From contig OZ250180.1 of assembly GCA_965238215.1 (NCBI GenBank), positions 2,666,001 to 2,730,000 on the forward strand: a DNA stretch of 64,000 nucleotides, read 5' to 3'. Position numbers and translations under genes: made by a program. The stretch is from JAPULR01 sp965238215 (GTDB taxonomy: Bacteria; Chloroflexota; Dehalococcoidia; Lucifugimonadales; GCA-2712585). Below the pieces are notes generated by a model, which saw only the letters and a program-made list of their open reading frames with translations, was not told where the DNA came from and made no database searches. This document shows, piece after piece, positions 1-9,800 of this stretch (within the stretch, counting starts at the first letter, position 1; each line of letters opens with the position of its first letter).

Positions 1-2
1 TC

Positions 3-581
3 TGGAGCCCCGGGATCGTCATCCCCGGGCTGACGGGCGTGGTGTTCCTTGTACTGGCCTTCATCAGCCTGGGGAATCTCCCCGTCAACTGGGGAGGCGC
101 GGCTCTGATCCTCGTCGGCCTGGCCCTCATTGCCCTGGAGATATTCGTGTCCGGCTTTGGCGTGTTGGGCATAGGCGGCACCATCAGCTTCATCCTAGGA
201 AGTCTGCTATTGTTCGCCCACTTCGGCACGCCATCGCCAACGGCGCCCTCCCTCGGTGTCAGCCCCTGGGTCTTATGGCCCACCGTAGCCGTCATCGCCA
301 TCACCGCCGCCTGGGTGCTAACGACCATAGTGCGCCAGCACAAGATGGAGAAAGTACTGGACCTCTCGCCTCTCATAGACTCCAAGGCGGTGGTCACGAC
401 AGCGTTGGACCCCAGGGGAACGGTCCGGATAAATACGGAAATATGGACAGCCTATTGCATCTATGGCACAATGATTCCCGAGGGTCGACGGGTGCGGGTG
501 GTCGCCATGGAAGGCGCCGTCTTACAAGTGGCCCCTATCGAAGATATGGACAACCCTTCATTATCTGTGCAGGAAGAATAG
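3..581 (+). CDS. nfeD: NfeD-family membrane protein, C-terminal part (gene cut by window edge)
   Basis: The frame is open to the first base of the window, and the residues before the first possible GTG (position 39) read as SPGIVIPGLTG. That matches the segment which, in long NfeD proteins, joins the ClpP-like serine protease domain to the membrane domain, so the gene almost certainly begins upstream. The visible part has two or three hydrophobic helices with the family-typical LPVNWGG and FGVLGIGG stretches, another helix, and a C-terminal OB-fold-like soluble domain of about 70 residues. Long NfeD proteins are membrane proteases acting with SPFH/stomatin proteins in membrane quality control. 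The SPFH gene starts 10 bases downstream, the usual pairing. Whether the protease domain is present cannot be seen here. Confidence 0.85.
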   Translation, partial: WSPGIVIPGLTGVVFLVLAFISLGNLPVNWGGAALILVGLALIALEIFVSGFGVLGIGGTISFILGSLLLFAHFGTPSPTAPSLGVSPWVLWPTVAVIAITAAWVLTTIVRQHKMEKVLDLSPLIDSKAVVTTALDPRGTVRINTEIWTAYCIYGTMIPEGRRVRVVAMEGAVLQVAPIEDMDNPSLSVQEE

Positions 582-591
582 AGAGGACGAC

Positions 592-1464
592 ATGCCCTTT
601 GGACTAGAGATTGTAAAGCAGTTCGAGAAGATGGTGGTGCTCCGGTGGGGACGCCTGGAGCGGGTTTCCCATCCCGGTCTCCGCTTCGTTGTGCCCTTCA
701 TGGAGGACGGGCGGAAGGTGGACCTTCGCGAGCGGGTGCAGCGGGTGCCCACCCAGAAGTACATCACCAGCGACAACGTGGTGGTGGACATGGACTTTGT
801 AATCTACTACCGGGTGATGGAGGAGAGCGCGGAACAAGCGGTGCTCAACGTGCAGAATTTCGAGGCCGCCGTGGTGAACCTGGCCCTCTCCACCCTCAGG
901 GCCGTCATCGGCTCAACCAGCCTGGCATCCGCGCTGGCGGAGCGGGAAAAGGTGCGCGACGCCCTTCAGATTCGCCTGGATGAGGTGACGGGGCGTTGGG
1001 GCGTCAAGGTGAGCCAGGTGGAGATAAACGAGATAGACCCGCCCCCGGGCGTCAAGGCCGCCATGGAGCGGGAGAAGTCCGCCGCTGCCATCAAGACGGC
1101 GGACATTACCGAGTCCGAAGGCAAGAGGCAGGCCGCCATCAACCGGGCCGAAGGCGAGAAGCGGTCTGCAATCCTGGAGGCCGAGGGTGGACGCCAGTCG
1201 GAGATTCTGGAGGCCGAAGGCGACCGCCAAGCCGCCATCCTGCGCGCCGAGGGGTTCAGCACCGCCCTCGACCGCATCTACGAGGTGGCCTCCAAGGTGG
1301 ACAACAAGACAATGAGTTTGCAGTATTTCGAGGTGCTCAAGGAGATGGGTTCCAGCCCCTCCACCAAGTTCATATTCCCAATGGAGTTCACATCCATGCT
1401 GCAGCCCTTCCTGAACCTGGGAGGCGGAGGCGGGCCGGATAACGGCAAGGACAAGACCTCCTAG
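592..1464 (+). CDS. SPFH-domain (slipin/stomatin-like) protein
   Basis: This 290-residue protein has the SPFH/band-7 core: a VVLRWGRLERVSHPG start, the VDLRERVQ strand, YITSDNVVV, and a long helical tail. Residues about 170-215 are an Ala/Glu-rich coiled coil with a repeating EGxRQxAIL-xAEG pattern. Relatives oligomerise at the membrane and partner with NfeD-type proteases, and nfeD ends 10 bases upstream, so the two are probably co-transcribed. The N-terminus (MPFGLEIVKQFEK) lacks the hydrophobic hairpin that usually anchors slipins, so attachment may depend on NfeD. A GAGGA Shine-Dalgarno-like sequence precedes the ATG, and no better upstream start is seen. A terminator follows at 1503. Confidence 0.9.
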   Translation: MPFGLEIVKQFEKMVVLRWGRLERVSHPGLRFVVPFMEDGRKVDLRERVQRVPTQKYITSDNVVVDMDFVIYYRVMEESAEQAVLNVQNFEAAVVNLALSTLRAVIGSTSLASALAEREKVRDALQIRLDEVTGRWGVKVSQVEINEIDPPPGVKAAMEREKSAAAIKTADITESEGKRQAAINRAEGEKRSAILEAEGGRQSEILEAEGDRQAAILRAEGFSTALDRIYEVASKVDNKTMSLQYFEVLKEMGSSPSTKFIFPMEFTSMLQPFLNLGGGGGPDNGKDKTS

Positions 1465-1502
1465 CCTTCTCGCAGGGATAAAGTATAGACTTACAAACGT
1501 CT

Positions 1503-1533
1503 GGGGGCGGCTTTATTGCCGCCCCCGTTTCTT
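1503..1533 (+). terminator. Rho-independent terminator after the nfeD-SPFH operon
   Basis: A perfect 9-bp stem (GGGGGCGGC, 1503-1511, with GCCGCCCCC, 1518-1526) encloses a 6-base loop and is followed by GTTTCTT. It lies 38 bases after the SPFH stop codon and before the convergent MeaB gene. Confidence 0.8.
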
Positions 1534-1577
1534 GTCGGCAACCCCCCAAGACCCACCCCTTTTCCTGGCTCTAGCCG

Positions 1578-2540
1578 CTAACGTCCCACCTCATCTCCCG
1601 GAAGAAGAAACTCATCCAGCAGTTCCAAGGCCGCCGTGTATGGCTCCAACTCCCCCTCTTCCACCCTCTCAACCATCGACTGTAGTGCAGGGCTTTGGGC
1701 AATCTGCCCCTCAACCCGTTTTGCCAGCCTATCCCGCAGCGTCTCTGTTAGCTCCGTAGACCGCCGCTTGCGTCGCCGCTCTTCCAGCAGGTTTGATGCT
1801 GTCAAGTAGTTCCGGTGCTCCTCAATTGCGTCGACAAGCCCCTCTATGCCCGCGCCCTCAACCGCCTGCGTTTCCACCACCGGCGGCCTCCAGCCGCTCC
1901 CGGCGGGCGACATGGCCAGCAGCGAGCGGACGTTGGCGGTCATCCGCTGGGCGCCTGGCCGGTCCGCCTTGTTGACGACAAACACGTCGGCAATCTCCAT
2001 CAGTCCCGCTTTCAGGGTTTGAATGGCGTCGCCCGCCTCCGGAACCAGCGCCACTACAACCGTGTCGGCCACCCCCATCACGTCCAGCTCCGTTTGACCC
2101 ACTCCCACCGTCTCCACCAAAGAAACGTCCTTGCCCGCAGCGTCCAGCAGCCGTACCACTCCCTTGACAATTCTGGGCACGCCTCCGTGGGCCCCACGGG
2201 TTGACATGCTGCGTATGAACACCCCAGGGTCCAGATAGTGGCCCTCCATGCGGATGCGGTCCCCCAACAGCGCACCACCGGAATAGGGGCTGGAAGGGTC
2301 CACGGCTAAGATTCCCACGGAACGGCCCTGACTCCGGTACTCCTGGGTAAGCCGGGTGATGAGGGTGCTCTTTCCCGCCCCCGGCGGGCCCGTTATGCCC
2401 ACGGCATAGCCTTTGCCCGTGTGAGCATGAACGTCCCTCATAATCTGTGCGGCGAGAGGATCGTCTCGCTCCAACATGGAAATGGCCCTGGAAAGGGCGC
2501 GCTTGTTTCCCTTGAGTAGCTGTTCAGAGAGTGGATGCAT
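1578..2540 (-). CDS. meaB: MeaB/ArgK-family P-loop GTPase (cobalamin enzyme chaperone)
   Basis: A protein of about 320 residues with the complete MeaB/ArgK signature: Walker A GPPGAGKST near residue 52, the AVDPSSPYSGGALLGDRIRM switch region, the RSMSTRGAHGG motif, ETVGVGQTE, and the NKADRPGA base-recognition motif. Family members load and protect adenosylcobalamin-dependent acyl-CoA mutases. The ATG at 2540 (MHPLSEQLLKG) is preferred because it matches the family N-terminus; the open frame runs 25 codons further up with an atypical sequence. No mutase gene is next to it in this window, so the client is unknown. It converges with the SPFH gene. The symbol is by family; the client assignment is inference. 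Confidence 0.9.
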   Translation of the reverse strand: MHPLSEQLLKGNKRALSRAISMLERDDPLAAQIMRDVHAHTGKGYAVGITGPPGAGKSTLITRLTQEYRSQGRSVGILAVDPSSPYSGGALLGDRIRMEGHYLDPGVFIRSMSTRGAHGGVPRIVKGVVRLLDAAGKDVSLVETVGVGQTELDVMGVADTVVVALVPEAGDAIQTLKAGLMEIADVFVVNKADRPGAQRMTANVRSLLAMSPAGSGWRPPVVETQAVEGAGIEGLVDAIEEHRNYLTASNLLEERRRKRRSTELTETLRDRLAKRVEGQIAQSPALQSMVERVEEGELEPYTAALELLDEFLLPGDEVGR

Positions 2541-2717
2541 TAAGAATCCGGCGTCTTGTAGAGTGTCTGGCCTTGAAACAAGACAAAATCTAGCACCACC
2601 CCAAAACAGCGTCAAGGAAAATGATCCAGGATTGAAGGAGACTCTTAACGGAATGTTCCCCGGTTGTAGTTGCTCGCTCCGCGGACAAGACCCACAAAAT
2701 TTCTGCGAAATGGGGTA

Positions 2718-2746
2718 TTGACAAGGGCTAAAGGTTAGTGTATATA
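2718..2746 (+). promoter_or_regulatory. Sigma-70-type promoter of fbpA
   Basis: TTGACA at 2718-2723, a 17-base spacer, then TATATA at 2741-2746. This is a near-consensus housekeeping promoter about 110 bases upstream of the fbpA start. It leaves a leader of roughly 100 bases, AT-rich in its first half. I saw no clear Fur-type box. Confidence 0.7.
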
Positions 2747-2858
2747 AGCATTGAAATTAGGGTGAACTTAATTATTAAAGAGGATGTATTTACTTTTGGA
2801 AAACACTGGGTTTTAAGCCCTTCGGCAACCTTAATCTTCCACAAAGGAGAATGTGTCC

Positions 2859-3953
2859 ATGACTTGGAGCAATCGTTACGCTAGCGTTACCCTCACCGGC
2901 CCAGCCCCTCATAGCCCAAAGCCAAGGCGCCGCCGCACGACGGTTTGGGGAATCATGTTCGCCGCTCTGCTATTGCCTCTTCTTGTGGGAATCGTCGCGG
3001 CCTGCGGCGGCAGCGGCGACGATGAAGCAGAATCCCTGACCGTCTACTCAGGTCGCAGCGAATCCCTCGTAGGGCCAATCATCGAGCAGTTCGCCAACGC
3101 TACCGGCATAGACGTGAGCGTAAAGTACGCCAGCACCTCTCAGATGGCCGCAACCCTGGCCGAGGAGGGCGACAACACCCGCGCCGACGTCTTCTTCGCT
3201 CAGGACCCCGGCGGCCTGGGATCAGTCGAGCACATGCTTCAGACCATACCCCAAGAGATTCTGGACAAGACGCCTTCCTGGGCCCGCTCTCCCGAAGGCC
3301 GTTGGGTCGGCATATCCGGCCGCGCCAGGGTCATCGTCTACAACACGGAGAACATCTCGCCCGAGGATATCCCCACCGATTTGTGGGGCTTCACCGACCC
3401 CAAGTGGAAGGGCCGCATTGGCTGGCCCCCCACCAACGCCTCATTCCAGACCATGGTCACCGCCATGCGCCATCTCTGGGGTGAAGAGCGTACCCGCCAG
3501 TGGCTGGAGGCTATTCAAGCCAACGATCCCAAGGTATACGAGAAGAACACCCCCACCGTCGCTGCGGCGGGGACTGGCGAGATTGACGTGGGTTTCGTCA
3601 ACCACTACTACCTCTACCGCTTCTTGGCCGAGGAAGGGGAAAGCTTCGCCGCCAGAAACCACCACCTGGCGGCGGGAGGGCCGGGATCTCTGATAATGGT
3701 GGCCGGCGCAGGCATTCTCTCTTCCTCCGAGAACACCGACGCCGCCGCCAAATTACTGGAGTTCCTGCTTTCGCCCGTGGCCCAGCAATACTTCTCCGGT
3801 CAGACCTATGAGTATCCTCTCGTGGAAGGGGTGAATGTGAACCGTCTCCTGACTCCCCTGGATGAGATAAACAACCCCTCCATATCGATGGAGAATCTGA
3901 CCAACCTGAGGGGGACGCAGGAGATGCTGCGAAGCGTCGGCATCCTGCCCTGA
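2859..3953 (+). CDS. fbpA: Iron(III) ABC transporter substrate-binding lipoprotein
   Basis: A 364-residue periplasmic-type binding protein. The N-terminus has an unusually long basic region (KPRRRR), a hydrophobic segment and a lipobox ending VAAC-GG with the lipidated Cys near residue 49, so it is a lipoprotein. The mature part has the FbpA-type fold: LTVYSGRSESLVGP at the start, DVFFAQDPGG, the GISGRARVIVYN hinge, and an NHYYLYR motif whose adjacent tyrosines match the iron(III) ligands of the ferric-binding family. Start: the ATG at 2859 lies 9 bases after AGGAG; a GTG at 2853 is in frame but too close to that site. The permease and ATPase genes follow, forming an fbpABC locus. Confidence 0.92.
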   Translation: MTWSNRYASVTLTGPAPHSPKPRRRRTTVWGIMFAALLLPLLVGIVAACGGSGDDEAESLTVYSGRSESLVGPIIEQFANATGIDVSVKYASTSQMAATLAEEGDNTRADVFFAQDPGGLGSVEHMLQTIPQEILDKTPSWARSPEGRWVGISGRARVIVYNTENISPEDIPTDLWGFTDPKWKGRIGWPPTNASFQTMVTAMRHLWGEERTRQWLEAIQANDPKVYEKNTPTVAAAGTGEIDVGFVNHYYLYRFLAEEGESFAARNHHLAAGGPGSLIMVAGAGILSSSENTDAAAKLLEFLLSPVAQQYFSGQTYEYPLVEGVNVNRLLTPLDEINNPSISMENLTNLRGTQEMLRSVGILP

Positions 3954-3984
3954 GAAGCGAAGACAATCCCGAAAAGACCCTGTT

Positions 3985-4009
3985 GGGGGGTTGCCCGTCA
4001 CCACCCCCC
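3985..4009 (+). promoter_or_regulatory. Intercistronic hairpin between fbpA and fbpB
   Basis: GGGGGGT (3985-3991) can pair with ACCCCCC (4003-4009) around an 11-base loop. There is no T-run after it, so it is less a full terminator than a 3' stabiliser or attenuator. Such structures often keep binding-protein mRNA more abundant than permease mRNA. The function is inference. Confidence 0.4.
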
Positions 4010-4077
4010 GCAGGGGCATCGCTTCCAGCCATCGACCTCATCATCAAGCCGCGAAACTCCGCCCAACTAAAACTGCG

Positions 4078-4086
4078 TGATATAAT
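4078..4086 (+). promoter_or_regulatory. Extended -10 promoter upstream of fbpB
   Basis: TGA-TATAAT (TG at 4078-4079, TATAAT at 4081-4086) is a consensus extended -10 element without a recognisable -35. It lies about 47 bases before the fbpB ATG, suggesting that fbpB and fbpC can be transcribed separately from fbpA. Confidence 0.5.
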
Positions 4087-4132
4087 CCGCCCAATCTTCG
4101 CCAACTTGAGGCCGCAACGTTGACCCATCGCA

Positions 4133-5770
4133 ATGGCGTCCGTTAACGAACCCGGGACAGGCCAAGGTGCTGCCTTGGCCCGTTCAAAGATAACCCGTCG
4201 AGCGGGGCCCCACCCCGTCCTAGTGGGCGCCGCCGCGGTTGTGGCCGTCGCCATTGCCCTGCCCCTTCTCTATCTCTTCATCCGGGGAATCGGCTCCGGC
4301 GCGGAGTTCTGGGAGTTGCTCTTCCGACTTCGCACCCTGCAGATTGTCCTTCGCTCTGCCCTTCTGGTAGCCGCAGTTACGGCGGCCTGCATCCTCATAG
4401 CCGTCCCCCTTGCCTGGCTCATTACTCGCACGGACCTCCCCTTTCGCAAAGTTTGGGCCGTGCTAACCGCCCTCCCGCTTGTAATACCCAGCTACATCGG
4501 GGCATTCCTGGTCATAGTGGCCCTTGGCCCCAGAGGCATGCTTCAGCGAGCGTTGGAAGGACCCTTCGGCATAGAACGGCTGCCAGAGATCTACGGCTTT
4601 CCGGGGGCGATGATAACTCTGACACTTCTCAGTTTCCCCTACGTGCTTCTTCCCGCTCAGGCCGCCCTCTCCCGAATGGACCCCTCCCTGGAGGAGGCCT
4701 CTCGCAGCCTTGGGCACTCTGCATGGAGCACCTTCCGCCGAATCACCCTGCCCCTCCTCCGGCCCGCAATTGCTTCCGGCGCACTCCTCACCGCCCTCTA
4801 CACCCTCAGCGACTTCGGGGCAGTATCCCTCATGCGCTACGAGACCTTCACCTGGGCCATATATCTCCAGTACAACTCTTCGTTGGACAGAGTTTTGGCG
4901 GCGGGCCTCTGCCTGGTCCTTGCCCTTTTTGCCGCCGGCGTCCTTCTGGCGGAGTCCGGAACGCGGACCCGGGCCGCCTACCATCGAAGCTCCTCCGGCG
5001 CGCCCCGTCCGGCCCAACCGCTCCATCTGGGCGCCTGGCGATGGCCCGCCTTGGGTTTCTGTGCCGCCTTAGTGCTGTTCGCCCTGGTTCTGCCCATGTC
5101 CGTCCTTGGCTGGTGGGTTGCCCGGGGCGTCTCCGCCGGAGAGGCCGTTCCGCACCTGTGGAGCGCCGCCGCAAACTCCGTGGTCGTCTCCGCCGTCGCA
5201 GTGGCGGTGGTCTTGGCGGCTGCCCTCCCCGTGGCGCTCCTCTCCGTCCGCTTCCCCAGCCGGGCCAGCGCCCTGTTGGAGCGCGCTTCCCACGTTGGAT
5301 TCGCCCTCCCTGGCATCGCGGTGGCCCTCTCCCTGGTCTATTTTGGCTCCCAGTACGCCCCTGTCCTCTACCAGACAACGGCCCTGCTGGTCTTCGCCTA
5401 CCTGGTCCTCTTCCTGCCCGCCGGCGTTGGCGCTCTGCGGACCTCCCTGCTCCAGATAAGCCCCCGGTGGGAAGAAGCGGGGCGCAGTCTGGGCAGAGGC
5501 CCCCTATCGGTAATTCGCACCATAGACCTGCCTCTCATGCGGCCTGGACTGATCGCCGGAGGCAGCCTCACCTTCCTCCTAATCATGAAGGAGCTGCCGG
5601 CGACCCTCATCCTTGGACCTGCCGGATTCAAGACCCTGGCCACGTCCATCTGGTCAGCCTCGTCGGAAGCCTTCTTCACTCAAGCCGCATCCCACGCCCT
5701 GGCGCTGATCCTGGTATCATCGGTGCCCATGGGCCTGATTATCATCAGACAGCATTGGCAGGGACGATGA
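4133..5770 (+). CDS. fbpB: Iron(III) ABC transporter permease, two fused membrane domains
   Basis: A 545-residue integral membrane protein with about twelve hydrophobic helices in two homologous halves, the usual FbpB/ThiP-like architecture. Each half carries an EAA loop, the contact site for the ATPase: EEASRSLGHSAWSTFRRITL near residue 185 and EEAGRSLGRGPLSVIRTIDL near residue 445. It would form the membrane channel for iron delivered by the upstream lipoprotein. No strong Shine-Dalgarno precedes the ATG at 4133. The stop codon overlaps the ATG of the ATPase gene (ATGA), so translation is probably coupled. Confidence 0.93.
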   Translation: MASVNEPGTGQGAALARSKITRRAGPHPVLVGAAAVVAVAIALPLLYLFIRGIGSGAEFWELLFRLRTLQIVLRSALLVAAVTAACILIAVPLAWLITRTDLPFRKVWAVLTALPLVIPSYIGAFLVIVALGPRGMLQRALEGPFGIERLPEIYGFPGAMITLTLLSFPYVLLPAQAALSRMDPSLEEASRSLGHSAWSTFRRITLPLLRPAIASGALLTALYTLSDFGAVSLMRYETFTWAIYLQYNSSLDRVLAAGLCLVLALFAAGVLLAESGTRTRAAYHRSSSGAPRPAQPLHLGAWRWPALGFCAALVLFALVLPMSVLGWWVARGVSAGEAVPHLWSAAANSVVVSAVAVAVVLAAALPVALLSVRFPSRASALLERASHVGFALPGIAVALSLVYFGSQYAPVLYQTTALLVFAYLVLFLPAGVGALRTSLLQISPRWEEAGRSLGRGPLSVIRTIDLPLMRPGLIAGGSLTFLLIMKELPATLILGPAGFKTLATSIWSASSEAFFTQAASHALALILVSSVPMGLIIIRQHWQGR

Positions 5771-6858
5771 ACGATACCCTCCTACGCTGCTCAAGTCTTT
5801 CCAAGTCCTATGGAGGCATTGCCGCCGTTAAAGACCTGAGCTTGGAGGTTTCAAAGGGCGAGCTGCTCGTGGTCCTCGGCCCCAGCGGCTGCGGCAAGAC
5901 CACCACCCTCCGCCTGCTGGCCGGGTTCGAAACTCCCGACTCCGGGGCCATCGAACTCAGTGGAAGCACCGTAGCCGGCCCGCGGACTTTCATCCCACCG
6001 GAGCGGCGCAAGATTGGCATGGTGTTCCAGGAATACGCCCTCTTTCCCCACCTGACCCTGGAGAAGAACATTGGCTACGGACTTCCTTCCATGCGTCGAG
6101 TGGGGTTCTCCAAGGACCCCAACCGCCAGATGGAGCAGCTGCGACTGTCCGTCCGGGTGTCGGAAGTCCTGGGATTAGTTGGGATCACCCACCTGTCAAA
6201 GCGCATGCCCCACGAACTCTCCGGCGGCGAGCAGCAGCGTGCGGCCCTTGCCCGGGCCTTGGCCCCTCGCCCCCTTGTACTGCTGATGGACGAACCCTTC
6301 TCCAACCTGGACGCCAAGCTCCGCGAGCAGGTGCGGGAGGACGTGAAGCGCATCCTCTCTCTGACTAAGGTGACGACCCTCCTCGTGACCCACAATCAGG
6401 AGGAGGCCCTTACCATGGCCGACAGGGTGGCGGTGATGAACCAGGGGCGTCTGGAGCAGGTGGACACGCCCCAGACAGTCTATCAGCGCCCCGCCACGAC
6501 CTTCGTGGCCAGATTCGTGGGGACGGCCGGCTTCCTAGCCGCCACCTTCTCCGAAGGACGTCTTCATACGGCTGCAGGCCCCGTCGAGCGTAAGTCGCCG
6601 CCCCGTTACTCGAATGACTTGGAAGTGATGGCGCGTCCTGAAGACCTGACCTTCGAGCCCAGCGAAGACGGCCAGGGCAGGCTGATATCCTCGGCCTATT
6701 ACGGAGCGTATACGCTCTACACCATCATCATGGACAGCGGCGAGATTGTGTACTGCATGAAGCCGACCCTGGAGTTCTACCCGGAGGGGACAAGCGTACA
6801 GGTGCGGTTGACCACGGTGCGGGAGCTTCCCTGCTACCACCGGGGCCGGCTGGTCTAG
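5767..6858 (+). CDS. fbpC: Iron(III) ABC transporter ATP-binding protein
   Basis: A 363-residue ABC ATPase. All nucleotide-binding motifs are present in order: Walker A GPSGCGKTT near residue 38, the Q-loop (MVFQEYALFPH), the LSGGEQQRAALARAL signature, Walker B LVLLMDEPFSNLDA and the switch His in VTHNQEEAL. The last 100 or so residues form the TOBE-type regulatory domain of the MalK/FbpC subgroup. The ATG at 5767 overlaps the permease stop codon. The open frame extends far upstream only because it runs through fbpB in another phase. It powers the transporter encoded with fbpA and fbpB. Confidence 0.95.
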   Translation: MNDTLLRCSSLSKSYGGIAAVKDLSLEVSKGELLVVLGPSGCGKTTTLRLLAGFETPDSGAIELSGSTVAGPRTFIPPERRKIGMVFQEYALFPHLTLEKNIGYGLPSMRRVGFSKDPNRQMEQLRLSVRVSEVLGLVGITHLSKRMPHELSGGEQQRAALARALAPRPLVLLMDEPFSNLDAKLREQVREDVKRILSLTKVTTLLVTHNQEEALTMADRVAVMNQGRLEQVDTPQTVYQRPATTFVARFVGTAGFLAATFSEGRLHTAAGPVERKSPPRYSNDLEVMARPEDLTFEPSEDGQGRLISSAYYGAYTLYTIIMDSGEIVYCMKPTLEFYPEGTSVQVRLTTVRELPCYHRGRLV

Positions 6859-6880
6859 CCCGCCGGATTCCCCACCCTAA

Positions 6881-9800
6881 CTACCGGAATTTCGACTCCA
6901 GCCGCTCCATGTCTTCCCTGCTCAGGTTGAAGTACTTGGCCTGGGGATGATGCATCACGAGGGCGCTCACGGAACCCTCCGGGTCCATCATAGACCCCTC
7001 CGTGAGCGAAACCCCAACGGTCTTCTCCGGCTCCAAAAGCCTCCAAAGCTGCTCCTGGTCCTCAAGCCTGGGGCAAGCGGGATAGCCGAAGGAAAAGCGG
7101 CGGCCCCGGTAGTTGGCCTTGAACAGGTCCATGTTAGTCAACCCTTCGACGTCCGAGAAGCCCCATGCGGCCCTCAGCCGCTTGTGCAGCAGTTCGGCAA
7201 AAGCCTCCGCGCCTTCCAGGGCTAAGACCTGCATTACGTGGGACGAAAGATAGTCCCCCTTCTCTTGCCATTCGGCGGCCAACTCCCGCACGCCTGGACC
7301 GACGGTAGTGACGAAGGCGGCCACATAGTCGGGGACGCCGGAAGTCCTGGGCAGTACGTAGTCCGAGAGGCACAGACCGTCGCCGCCTGACTGTCGCCCG
7401 AAGCGGAACCGCTCCAACACCCTGCGACCGTCGCCGGAGAGAATTAGAAGGTCGTCCGCCTCTGAGGCGGCCCGGTAGAACTGGTACACGGCGTTGGCTG
7501 TGATGTCCCCCCGCTCAATCATCACGTCTTCCACCTGCTGCACCCGCTCTTGAAGCTCCAACGCCTTCACGTCGCCCGCCTCGAGGGCTTCCACGAAACG
7601 ACCGCGATAACCCAGGTGCCGAACGTAGAGCATCACGGGATTCACGTATCGAAAAATCTCCGAAAGGTCGAAGTCCTTCAGCATGTGCCGCCTCAGGTCC
7701 GGGGGCGGGGGCGCGGGCGCCGCTTGCACCGGCACGACGGTTGACCCGGTCGATCGGGGCTTGGTCGCGCGGGGCGTCCGTATTCGTGACGCCTCCTCCT
7801 TCTCGATGCTTCGTGTCTCCATGACTAGCTCCGACGCCAACCTCTGCCGCTCGTCCGCGTCGGCCAGCCGATGGGCCAAATTGAGGCCGGACATGGCGTC
7901 TCGAGCGTATACCACCGCCCCCCGGTGGCCTGGGGCTATCCGCAAGCGGGTAAACCGGTTCGTCAGGGCTGCGCCACCCACGAGCACCGGACAATCTATG
8001 CCTGCCTCGCTGAAGTCCCGCACCGTCTCCACCATCATCTGGGCCGACTTGACCAGCAGCCCGGAGAGTCCAATCATGTCTGGCCGGTGCTCCCGGTAGG
8101 CCTGTATCAAGTCCTGAGGCGGTACCTTGATGCCAAGATTGATGATCCGATAGCCGTTGTTGGAGAGAATAATGTCTACCAAATTCTTGCCGATGTCGTG
8201 CACGTCTCCCTTAACCGTGGCCAGGACAATGGTGCCCCGTGTTGCCGCCTCCCCGCTCTCCATTAGCGGCTCCAGGTACGAGACTGCCGCCTTCATTACC
8301 TCTGCCGAGCCTAGCACCTCGGCGACGATAAGCTGGTTCAGACCGAATAGCCGCCCCACCTCGTTCATCCCGTCCATCAGCGGCCCGTTGATTATCTCCA
8401 GGGGAGAACGGCCCGACAGCGCCTCTTTCAGGTCTCCCTCCAGCCCCTCCTTGATGCCCTCTACTATGGCGGATGAGAGACGTTGATCCAGGGGCATCTT
8501 CTTTCGCTCAGATTCGGGCCTCTGAACCCGCCGCTCCCGGAATCGATCGGCGAAAGCGGCGATGGGGTCCTCGCCGCGCCACCAGATAAGGTCCTCCGCC
8601 AGCCGTCGCTCGTCCTCCGGAATGGAAGCGTAGCGCACAAGTCCTTCCGTGTTGACGATGGCCATGTCCAGGCCAGCCTGAACGCAGTGGTACAACATCA
8701 CCGAGTTCAGCACCTCCCGGCCTGCAGGAGGCAGGCCGAAGGACACGTTGGAGATGCCCAACACCGTCCGTGCCCGAGGCAGATGTTCCTTGATGAGACG
8801 AACACCCTCCACCGTCTCCACACCGGCGCCCACATAGTTCTTGTCGCCCGTACCGATGGGAAAGACCAGGGGGTCGAAGATGATGTCCTCCGGCGGGATG
8901 CCGTACTTCTCCGTCAGGAGCCGGTAGGAACGCTGGGCGATTTCCAGCTTCCGCACCCGTGTTATAGCCTGGGCCTGCTCCTTGTCGTCATCGATGCACC
9001 CCACCACCAGACCCGCCCCAAAGCTCCGGGCCAGGGGGGTCACCGACTCGAACCGCTCTTCCCCGTCTTCCAGGTTTATAGAGTTGATTATGCTTTTGCC
9101 GGGGGTGTGCTTCAGCGCCTCTCCGAGAACGGCGGTGTCGGTGGAGTCCAGCATAATGGGCGCCTTCACCTTCCGAACCAGGCCCTTGAGGAAGGTCACC
9201 ACGTCCGTCATCTCATCCCGATCCGGGTCCTGGAGACAAACGTCAACCACCTGAGCGCCACGGCGCACCTGACGCCGTCCAATCTCCGATGCCTCGTCGA
9301 ATTTACCCTGGCGGATGAGCCGCTTAAACCGGCGGCTGCCCAATACGTTAGTACGTTCGCCCACCAACACCGGACGGATGTCCTCGTCGACGGTCAACGC
9401 CTCCAAGCCGGAGAAGACCACGGCTCGATGGCCCGAAGCCCTTCTAGGGGCGGTGTTCGCCACGGCCTCCACCAGCGGCCTCAGGTGTTCCGGCGTCGTT
9501 CCGCAGCAACCCCCAAGGACGTTGACCCAATCTTCCCGCACAAAGGAAAGCAACGTCTGCGAAAATTTCTCCGGCGTCTCGTTGTAGTTGCCGTCCTCGT
9601 CCGGCAGGCCGGCGTTGGGAATCACCGACACCGGAAACCGAGAGAAGGAAGCCAGAGTGCGAAGGTGGTCCCGCATGAATTCCGGCCCCGTGGAGCAATT
9701 CATCCCCACCCACAATAGATTGCGGTGGCTCACGGAGGAGTAGAAGGCTTCTACGTCCTGCCCTCCCAGGGTGGTCCCCATAGTTTCAATAGTGCACTGG

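Noticed and set aside
1100..1260. Tandem DNA repeat or CRISPR-like structure in the SPFH gene
   Set aside because: The periodicity reflects an Ala/Glu coiled-coil protein repeat; there are no spacers and the units diverge.
4453..5766. Long plus-strand frame running through fbpB in another phase and continuing into fbpC
   Set aside because: The upstream part is out-of-frame reading of fbpB. The real ATPase starts at ATG 5767, overlapping the fbpB stop, and has a complete family N-terminus.
8483..9718. 411-codon plus-strand ORF
   Set aside because: Antisense to metH, whose four domains and motifs are continuous on the other strand. The translation has no recognisable protein features.
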